Of a stretch of 64,000 nucleotides of DNA, positions 58,656 to 64,000 are shown piece after piece. Both the position numbers and the translations under genes were made by a program. The DNA lies in NCBI GenBank assembly GCA_001870995.2, contig MLAV02000007.1, forward strand, positions 1 to 64,000. Direction: 5' to 3'. The notes under the pieces were generated by a model. The model was given only the letters and a program-made list of their open reading frames with translations. It did no database searches and was not told where the DNA came from. How positions within the stretch are numbered: position 1 is the first letter of the stretch; the number at the start of each line of letters is the position of its first letter. This DNA is from Chitinophaga sp. CB10 (GTDB lineage Bacteria > Bacteroidota > Bacteroidia > Chitinophagales > Chitinophagaceae).

Positions 58656-60515
58656 TTATTTCAGTTGAAAGACGTCGTTGGAAGGATCAATATCCGCCAC
58701 CCAGGTGCTTCCCAGCGCAACGGTTTTCAGCCGCTTCTTTTTCGGGATGCTGAACTTCACCGATTCCGCCCCCTGCTCCCAGCAATCAATCGCCCGATGC
58801 ATCTTTTGGGTGGTACCGTCTTCAAATATCAGCGTCACATCCACCGGCGCCGGCTTGCTGCCTATGCGTTTCACCACAATCTCATAATTGCCGTTCAACA
58901 CCCGCACAGGGGCCAGCCCCAGGTCAGGATAGCCATTGTCAAAAAAACAGCTTTTCCAGAACCAGTTCAGGTTGCGGCCCGCGCCGGCGTTCATGCAGTT
59001 GAAGAAGTCGTACGGCTGCGGATGTTTCCCGTTCCAGGTGCGGATGTAATGGTGCAGCGCCTTCAGGAAAAGGCTGTCCCCCAGGAGGTCCTTCACATAC
59101 AGGTAACCGAGCGCCGGCTTGGGATAACTGTTAGTCATATACGCATCCGTCAGTTGATTGGAGGGCGACATCACCGGCAAATCCTGGAACTTCCCGGCAA
59201 TCTTATTGTAGGCTTCCATCCCGTAATCATCCACCAGCGAGCTGTCGATCATCGGGGAAATCAGCCATTCCCCGATCGTAGCCCAGCCTTCGTCCATCCA
59301 GGAATACAGCGTTTCGTTGGTGCCCATATAAAACGGGAACATGGTATGAAACACTTCATGGTCCGTTAATTCAATGCTGTACTTACGATCCGGCGCAGGG
59401 TTGTCATTGACCATCATGGGATACTCCATCTGATCCAGGCCGTCAAACACGGTTTCATGGCTGTACGGGAAAGGCCAGCGGGGAAAATGATAGCTCATTT
59501 TTTCCACCGTGGCGCGGGTGAAGTGGGCCACGTCATAATAGTCCGTATGCTGCGGGTTAAACACGGCGTCTACCCTCGTTCTGCGTTTGGTCTGCGGGTC
59601 CACCTCCACGCTGGCGGATTGCCAGAGGTATTGGTTGCTGATCGCAAACGCAAAGTCCGTCACATGTTTCGCTTCAAAGCGCCAGGTGTTGGCCGTTTTA
59701 TTTTTGGTGATGTTGCCGGCTTTAAGGTCGGTGGAATCAATGATATACCGGATGTCGTCCTGCTGCGATGCGGCGGCGATGCGTTGGAGGAACCTGGGCT
59801 GGTACACTTCCGCGGCATTCACGAGATCGCCCGTGGCCCATGCCTGGTAATCGCCCGGCACGGTGATGGCTACACGAAATTCAGAGAAATCATTATAAAA
59901 TTCCATTGCCCCCGTGTAAGGGATTTTATCCCAGCCGTTTATGTCATCGTACACGGCTACACGGGGAAAGAAGTAAGCGATAAAAAACGCCCCGTCGTCA
60001 ATAGCGCCGGTGCGGATATGAGAGTTTTTATTCAGCGTGTAGGCAAAGTGCAGTTGCAGCTGCATGCTGGCGCCCGGCGCGAGGGCAGGCACTTTCAGCG
60101 TAAGGTTGGTGCCGGTAAATGCAGGCACGCTGGTAGCGGCGCCGTTGACCCGCAGGTCAGTGATGGCCACGCCGTCATGCTCGTCCTCCCGGTCAATATT
60201 CATGGCACGCACGTTCCCTTTCTGGTACAGGTTTGCCAGCACTTTCAGGTTGATTTCCTTCAGGGTATCGGGGCTGTTATTGATGTAGTAAATGGACTCC
60301 GAACCGGCCAGCAGCCGCGTTTGCGGGTTAAACGCCACCTCAATATCGTAGGACGCGTGGTTTTGCCAGTAACGGGGCCCCGGTTGCCCGGATGCATCGC
60401 GGGTACCTTTTTCGTATGCCTGGCGAATGTTCAGCGGCAGGTAGAGTTGTTGCGCGGTAGCCGCTGTGGAGGCGGCGCACAGGAGTAGTAAAAGTCGCAG
60501 CTTGGCTTTGATCAT
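58656..60515 (-). CDS. M1-family zinc metallopeptidase, second paralogue
   Basis: The 619-aa protein has a signal peptide ('KLRLLLLLCAASTAATAQ'), an N-terminal beta domain ('ASYDIEVAFNPQTRLLAGSE') and the catalytic 'DHEVFHTMFPFYMG' (HExxH) with the third zinc ligand Glu in 'WMDEGWATIGEWL'. It differs from the M1 protein at 19720, notably in the HEVFH sequence and in lacking a clear GMEH motif, so substrate range may differ. The start at 60515 is set by the signal peptide. It probably degrades peptides in the periplasm. Confidence 0.88.
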   Translation of the reverse strand: MIKAKLRLLLLLCAASTAATAQQLYLPLNIRQAYEKGTRDASGQPGPRYWQNHASYDIEVAFNPQTRLLAGSESIYYINNSPDTLKEINLKVLANLYQKGNVRAMNIDREDEHDGVAITDLRVNGAATSVPAFTGTNLTLKVPALAPGASMQLQLHFAYTLNKNSHIRTGAIDDGAFFIAYFFPRVAVYDDINGWDKIPYTGAMEFYNDFSEFRVAITVPGDYQAWATGDLVNAAEVYQPRFLQRIAAASQQDDIRYIIDSTDLKAGNITKNKTANTWRFEAKHVTDFAFAISNQYLWQSASVEVDPQTKRRTRVDAVFNPQHTDYYDVAHFTRATVEKMSYHFPRWPFPYSHETVFDGLDQMEYPMMVNDNPAPDRKYSIELTDHEVFHTMFPFYMGTNETLYSWMDEGWATIGEWLISPMIDSSLVDDYGMEAYNKIAGKFQDLPVMSPSNQLTDAYMTNSYPKPALGYLYVKDLLGDSLFLKALHHYIRTWNGKHPQPYDFFNCMNAGAGRNLNWFWKSCFFDNGYPDLGLAPVRVLNGNYEIVVKRIGSKPAPVDVTLIFEDGTTQKMHRAIDCWEQGAESVKFSIPKKKRLKTVALGSTWVADIDPSNDVFQLK

Positions 60516-60563
60516 ATCTGAAAAGCAGGATTTTAGGAATATCCCGGTTTTCAAAAGTACTGA

Positions 60564-60917
60564 TTAAAGCGGTATCAGATGATGGGTACTGTCTGCCGGT
60601 GTGCTAAGGCTGTCGGTTGGGGGGAGAGAAGATCTGGTGCTGTCGCCGGGTAAAGCGGACGTATCCGCCACACTACCGGACCTTTTCACCGGGCCGGTGG
60701 GACGTGTGTTCTGTCTCGCTTTATAGTCGCTGACCGTTCCTGACTTTTTCATGTCCTTCATCGTTTTCTTATCAAATAAGTACTGGGGCCGGCGTTCCGG
60801 CCGCAGGCCACGGTCAAACTCGGATTCTGCCCCCATGGCCGGAGCGGAATAAATACGGCGGCCGTTATTGCAGGCGATAACCGGCAGCAGGAGTAAAACA
60901 GCGAAGATAAGTTTCAT
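60564..60917 (-). CDS. Small lipoprotein of unknown function
   Basis: The 117-aa product has a lipoprotein signal with lipobox VIAC ('MKLIFAVLLLLPVIACNNG'). It continues with a basic segment ('RGLRPERRPQYLFDKKTMKD') and a Ser/Thr/Pro-rich, probably disordered tail ('DSTRSSLPPTDSLSTPADS'). No domain is recognised. It lies upstream of the M1 peptidase on the same strand (48 bases apart) and could share its transcript. Confidence 0.65.
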   Translation of the reverse strand: MKLIFAVLLLLPVIACNNGRRIYSAPAMGAESEFDRGLRPERRPQYLFDKKTMKDMKKSGTVSDYKARQNTRPTGPVKRSGSVADTSALPGDSTRSSLPPTDSLSTPADSTHHLIPL

Positions 60918-61016
60918 GCGCCTGGGTACTAAATGGTGAACATGGTACAGGGGGAAGGACGTTTACCCATTAACGGTATCTTTTGTGTTAATATTATCAT
61001 TATGGGCGCCGGGGAT

Positions 61017-61047
61017 TTTGAAAATATAAAACCCTGTACTAAATTTA
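61017..61047 (+). promoter_or_regulatory. Promoter of the actin-like/bactofilin operon
   Basis: TTTG (61017-61020), 19 bases, then TAAATTTA (61040-61047), one base off the TAnnTTTG box. It lies 70 bases before the start codon. Confidence 0.55.
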
Positions 61048-61117
61048 GCCCAAATTCATTGAATGCCATCCCCCTATTGTCCTGATTATCAAAAATTTTG
61101 TTATTATCACAACAACT

Positions 61118-62245
61118 ATGAAAGTATCTACAACCAGCTTCCCCAGTGTGTTTGAGACCGCCTTTGGGAACACCGAAAACTCCAGTAAAGATTTACTGAA
61201 CGGATTAAAAATAAAGAAAGATGACACCTGGTACCTGGTAGGTAACCTGGCGAAAAGAGGGGGTATCAATCCGGGTAGGGTGACCAATGCCTCTCCGCAG
61301 GAAGAAGACTATGAGATACTTTTCAAGGCTGCCATGCTCAATACCATCGATAAAGTACAGCAGCCGCTGTCCATCACCATGGGCTTCCCCTTCTCCACTT
61401 ACAACATCTACAAGGCTGCCGCAGAGCAGTTTCTCAGCAAAAGGCATTTCCTCATTGATTACGATACCCAAACCTTTAACAACAAGGGTTCTTTCAAAAA
61501 AGGAATGTTTGATATCGAACGCTATGAAATCATCCCGGAAATTGTAGCCGGCATCATCGGTTTAAAGAAAACGGTGAACGAGCCTAACCTGGATAATTTC
61601 ATTGCCGTGAGCTTTGGCTTTGGTACCATCGAAGGCGGTATGGCTACCGGCGATGGCCTGATCCACCGTACCTGCTTCAGTTCCCACGGTATCCGCTATG
61701 CCATCGGCAACCTCACCAGAGAGCTGAATCAGAAGCATTACCTGGAAATGAAGAACGAACACCAGGTGGATGACGCCTTTATGAAAGGTTCCATTTTCAC
61801 CAACCGCAAACGCATTGATTTGAAAGACATGAGGAAGGCGGTATTACAACAATACTATAAAGAAGTAGTATCCCCGCTCATGCGTAAATATTTCACCGAC
61901 CTCGATTTTGAGAATTGCGAAAAGATCTATCTCATGGGCGGTGGCGCGCACTATAAAGAACTCACAGACGCATTTGCTGAAGAGTTCAAGGATTTCATCC
62001 CTGTGGAAGTAGCGCCGGAGCCGGAGAAGCTGATCAGCATCGGTTACCTCTACAACTCCCTGCGCATTTCCGACAATAAGGCACAGCGCAGCGTAGGACT
62101 GGACCTCGGTAATGCCACTTCCATCGTCAGTTACTTCGAGCAGGATAAACCGGTGACCAATACGCCGCCGCCAATCCCCGGCGCGGACGCGAATCCTGCC
62201 GGCAGCATCCCTTCAAAAGAAAAAGATATAACCATTAAACTCTAA
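61118..62245 (+). CDS. ParM-like actin-fold ATPase, apparently circularly permuted
   Basis: The 375-aa protein resembles ParM/StbA-type actins. The late order is kept: a divergent phosphate-2 loop at 164-170 ('VSFGFGTIEGG', Ser165 where Asp is usual), the adenosine motif 'KIYLMGGGAHYKEL' (269-282) and the end helix 'EKLISIGYLYNS'. The phosphate-1 strand pair, which opens every typical actin ('DxGNxxT'), is absent from the N-terminus: the protein starts directly at the equivalent of the third strand ('TTSFPSVFETAFG', 5-17). Instead 'SVGLDLGNATSIVSYF' is at 325-340, followed by a Pro-rich linker and the tail 'KEKDITIKL'. No such motif is encoded upstream of the ATG. The bactofilin gene follows after nine bases, suggesting a joint cytoskeletal role. 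Confidence 0.8.
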   Translation: MKVSTTSFPSVFETAFGNTENSSKDLLNGLKIKKDDTWYLVGNLAKRGGINPGRVTNASPQEEDYEILFKAAMLNTIDKVQQPLSITMGFPFSTYNIYKAAAEQFLSKRHFLIDYDTQTFNNKGSFKKGMFDIERYEIIPEIVAGIIGLKKTVNEPNLDNFIAVSFGFGTIEGGMATGDGLIHRTCFSSHGIRYAIGNLTRELNQKHYLEMKNEHQVDDAFMKGSIFTNRKRIDLKDMRKAVLQQYYKEVVSPLMRKYFTDLDFENCEKIYLMGGGAHYKELTDAFAEEFKDFIPVEVAPEPEKLISIGYLYNSLRISDNKAQRSVGLDLGNATSIVSYFEQDKPVTNTPPPIPGADANPAGSIPSKEKDITIKL

Positions 62246-62254
62246 ATTGTTTGA

Positions 62255-62725
62255 ATGATAAACGTCCGACATTTATTCCGAAACCTGACTACGCCGGAAG
62301 GGTTGCAGATACCCGCATCTGTAACTGTAAACGGCAGCATTGACGCTGCCGTTCCGGGACGCATTGACGGAACAGTGGAAGGTGATGTAAAAACCACCGG
62401 CAAACTAATCATCAGTGAAACCGCCCGTATCAAGGGTCATGTATTTGCTGCAGAGCTGATATTGAATGGAAAGGTGTATGGCAACGTTTACGTTTCTGAC
62501 AAGGCGCAGGTCATGCGTACAGCGCACGTAAAGGGAGACGTCAATGCTTTTGAGCTGGTAGTGGAAGTAGGCGCGCATATCGGCGGGGTTACCCGCAAGG
62601 ATAAGCTGGCCGTGCAGGAGCTGGCCAAACCCGTGCAGCCACTGCAACCGGAGGCCCCTGCGGAACCGAAGCCCGAGCCAAAGGTAGTAGTGCCGGAAGA
62701 GGAACAACCTACCTCCTGGTTCTGA
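62255..62725 (+). CDS. Bactofilin (polymer-forming cytoskeletal protein)
   Basis: The 156-aa protein has the bactofilin beta-helix core at ~20-115 with repeating hydrophobic/Gly rungs ('SVTVNGSIDAAVPGRIDGTV', 'GKLIISETARIKGHVFAAEL', 'LNGKVYGNVYVSDKAQVMRT'). A Pro/Glu-rich tail ends in 'EEEQPTSWF'. Bactofilins assemble nucleotide-free filaments that position envelope enzymes or chromosome-partition factors. The N-terminus ('MINVRHLFRNLTTPEG') could bind membrane. It is co-transcribed with the actin-like ATPase gene, so that ATPase may control or be anchored by the bactofilin polymer. Confidence 0.92.
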   Translation: MINVRHLFRNLTTPEGLQIPASVTVNGSIDAAVPGRIDGTVEGDVKTTGKLIISETARIKGHVFAAELILNGKVYGNVYVSDKAQVMRTAHVKGDVNAFELVVEVGAHIGGVTRKDKLAVQELAKPVQPLQPEAPAEPKPEPKVVVPEEEQPTSWF

Positions 62726-62953
62726 TTACTTTTTACGGAGCGGGTCCAGCAGGTACATGAGTCCGTTCATCTTTATTACCAGCAACGTTTCCAGCAGCAT
62801 GCCCATCTTGCCCGGAGGAAAGCCTTTACGCTGAAACCATTCCAGGTAGCTCACGGGAAGGTCGCACAAAATAGTGTCCTTATATTTACCGAAAGGCATA
62901 CGCATGGTAACAAGTTGCTGTAACAATTCCGCATTAGGCTGAGCTGATTCCAT
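62726..62953 (-). CDS. DUF3820 family protein
   Basis: The 75-aa protein matches the short DUF3820 family: 'MRMPFGKYKDTILCDLPVSY', 'LEWFQRKGFPPGKMG' and 'LLVIKMNGL'. The family was named from a putative virulence regulator and is related to a domain attached to exonucleases; no function is settled. The start at 62953 (MESAQPNAELL) avoids an upstream extension that overlaps the terminator hairpin at 62998. Its stop abuts the bactofilin stop on the other strand. Confidence 0.8.
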   Translation of the reverse strand: MESAQPNAELLQQLVTMRMPFGKYKDTILCDLPVSYLEWFQRKGFPPGKMGMLLETLLVIKMNGLMYLLDPLRKK

Positions 62954-62997
62954 CTCCAAAGGTTTTTTGCAAAGAAAGGAAAGTTCAGGCAAAATAA

Positions 62998-63034
62998 CAG
63001 AGGCTGACAAAAGCATTGCTTTCGTCAGCCTCTT
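62998..63034 (-). terminator. Terminator of the DUF4136 gene
   Basis: AGAGGCTGAC and GTCAGCCTCT pair with a further AAAGCA/TGCTTT stem inside. On the minus strand GTTATTTTG follows. Confidence 0.75.
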
Positions 63035-63054
63035 ATGTTTAAATGAATGAAGCA

Positions 63055-63714
63055 TTATCGCTGATCCAGCAGGCCGGCATTCTGTATGGCGTCTGTAAGC
63101 GTTTTGGCAAACGCTTTACCGAAGGAAGCCAGGCTGTTGGGATTGACGGTTTCCGATTGTCCGGACCATATCAGCACCCCGTCTTTATTGAGGTCGTACA
63201 GGTTGGATTCCAGGAAATAGGTCTTATCCGTGGTGTAATAACCCGGACTGTACAGCGAGCCATACATATAGCCGTAATAGCCCCAGAAACTACCATACCA
63301 GCCATACGCAGGATACGGCGCATACATCATGGAGCCGGGCACATAGCGGGTTTCAGATTCTTTATTGATCAGCGAAGTAGTAAGTACTGCGGTATATCCT
63401 GCGGCACGGATCTTCTGTGCCATTTCGTTGCGGGATACTTCATTTTTAGGGTCGAAGTTGGGCGGGAACATATCCAGGCTCCTGCCGGCTTCCACGCCTT
63501 TTTTCTGCAGCGCCGCCGCTACGTCTGTTTCAATGGTTTGCTTCGCTCCCAGGTTGGACGACAGGCTGGCCACCAGAATTTTATGATAGCCTTGCGCCGG
63601 CGCCTGCTGCGTTTTCCAGGTTCCGGTCATGTGTACGGCAGTGCCGCAACCGCTGACGAGGAATAGAACGGCGAGGGCGATACCGGCAACTACGCGATGT
63701 TTGAGGAAATACAT
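63055..63714 (-). CDS. DUF4136-like lipoprotein
   Basis: The 219-aa protein has a lipoprotein signal (lipobox VSGC, 'GIALAVLFLVSGCGTAVHM') and a beta-alpha domain (residues ~30-215) like DUF4136, with 'GYHKILVASLSSNLGAKQTI' at the start and 'KAFAKTLTDAIQNAGLL' at the end. A Tyr/Gly-rich loop ('PAYGWYGSFWGYYGYMYGSL') interrupts it, probably an exposed surface loop. It is thought to lie at the outer membrane; the role is unknown. The lipobox sets the start at 63714, not the upstream ATG at 63828. Confidence 0.75.
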   Translation of the reverse strand: MYFLKHRVVAGIALAVLFLVSGCGTAVHMTGTWKTQQAPAQGYHKILVASLSSNLGAKQTIETDVAAALQKKGVEAGRSLDMFPPNFDPKNEVSRNEMAQKIRAAGYTAVLTTSLINKESETRYVPGSMMYAPYPAYGWYGSFWGYYGYMYGSLYSPGYYTTDKTYFLESNLYDLNKDGVLIWSGQSETVNPNSLASFGKAFAKTLTDAIQNAGLLDQR

Positions 63715-63866
63715 ATCTATGGATTTAAACAGTGAAGTGTTTTGATACGCGGCCGTGCAAAGGCCTTCCAATTCAATCAACACCCACCTGGTGAAAATGT
63801 TTTGCGTCAGCGGTCGCCGGCGCCGCATCGCAGATATATTAGGTATATTTTAATACGAATTAACTC

Positions 63867-63898
63867 TTGGTACATAATACAGTTTTTTGATATTTTTG
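63867..63898 (+). promoter_or_regulatory. Promoter of the Lrp/AsnC-like gene
   Basis: TTG (63867-63869), then after 21 bases TATTTTTG (63891-63898), a perfect -7 box, 46 bases before the ATG. Confidence 0.55.
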
Positions 63899-63944
63899 CA
63901 AATAAGTACTTAATTTTAGATAAAATCTAAATCGCCTATCAAAA

Positions 63945-64000
63945 ATGAGCCACCAGTTAAATATTGACAAATTAGACCTGCAAATCATATCTGAAATGTC
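63945..64000 (+). CDS. Lrp/AsnC-family transcription regulator, 5' part only
   Basis: Only 18 codons are in the window: 'MSHQLNIDKLDLQIISEM'. The pattern LDxxDxxIL in the first helix is typical of the winged-HTH domain of Lrp/AsnC regulators (NIDKLDLQIISEM). The call rests on this short piece and on the clear promoter upstream. Confidence 0.6.
   Translation, partial: MSHQLNIDKLDLQIISEM

Noticed and set aside
61118..62245. Plasmid-type ParM/ParR partition locus
   Set aside because: No ParR-like gene or iterated parC repeats flank it; neighbours are chromosomal and the partner gene is a bactofilin.

Overview
The window comes from a Bacteroidota chromosome, most likely Chitinophagaceae (Chitinophaga or a close relative). 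This rests on protein families and gene architecture, not on a marker-gene search. The pointers are an ECF sigma / FecR / TonB receptor with an STN domain / DUF4249 cassette, DUF3276 and DUF4142 proteins, a 543-aa PruA, few Shine-Dalgarno sequences, and repeated TAnnTTTG (-7) promoter boxes with TTTG about 19 bases upstream. The chromosomal part is moderately GC-rich. The first ~4 kb is visibly AT-richer and looks like the integrase end of an integrative element.

Layout. 1-4030: mobile element end with a truncated MobA-like gene, a structured oriT-like region, twin small HTH regulators, an unknown membrane-anchored cargo protein and an IntDOT-like tyrosine recombinase. 4104-9366: glucose/trehalose block (glucokinase, GH15 enzyme, fused trehalose-6-P synthase/phosphatase). 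9532-11045: EamA exporter and CGNR regulator. 11532-16847: a polyprenyl-phospho-arabinose (DPA) type cassette (UbiA phosphoribosyltransferase, DprE1-like, DprE2-like, HAD phosphatase) divergent from a GT-C glycosyltransferase that could use the lipid donor. 17134-28494: housekeeping and stress genes (desaturase, oligopeptide-binding lipoprotein, M1 peptidase, peroxiredoxin, PruA, RF2 with a programmed +1 frameshift, TspO-like protein, Pgi, PUR-alpha-like protein). 28652-37754: exporter half-transporter, PurC, a DnaQ/GIY-YIG fusion, and a TolC-HlyD-permease-permease efflux operon without an ATPase. 38073-41976: YceI, dioxygenase, OsmC, CDGSH protein, GNAT, and a split YeeE/YedE sulfur transporter. 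42162-53179: DUF4142, a YdjG/YdjI-like zinc-ribbon and SPFH pair, CopB copper ATPase, two carbohydrate-type esterases, acyl-CoA dehydrogenase, GH3 glucosidase. 53381-60917: sigma/anti-sigma/TonB/DUF4249 system, a second M1 peptidase and a small lipoprotein. 61118-62725: a ParM-like actin ATPase next to a bactofilin. 62726-64000: DUF3820, DUF4136 lipoprotein and the start of an Lrp/AsnC regulator.

The most interesting items are four. (1) The actin-like protein at 61118-62245 appears circularly permuted: the phosphate-1 strand (DLGNAT), normally at the N-terminus of actin folds, sits at residues 326-340 after the adenosine motif, and the gene is 9 bases from a bactofilin. (2) The polyprenyl-phospho-arabinose cassette is complete, has a candidate donor-using GT-C enzyme, and its DprE1 homologue carries Ala where the benzothiazinone-reactive Cys lies. 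(3) prfB uses UAA rather than UGA at its frameshift site. (4) Three genes have their 3' ends, stop codon included, duplicated in tandem just downstream, and a palindromic CTCGCAAAG/CTTTGCGAG repeat family occurs at two loci.

No tRNA, rRNA, CRISPR array or complete insertion sequence was seen.
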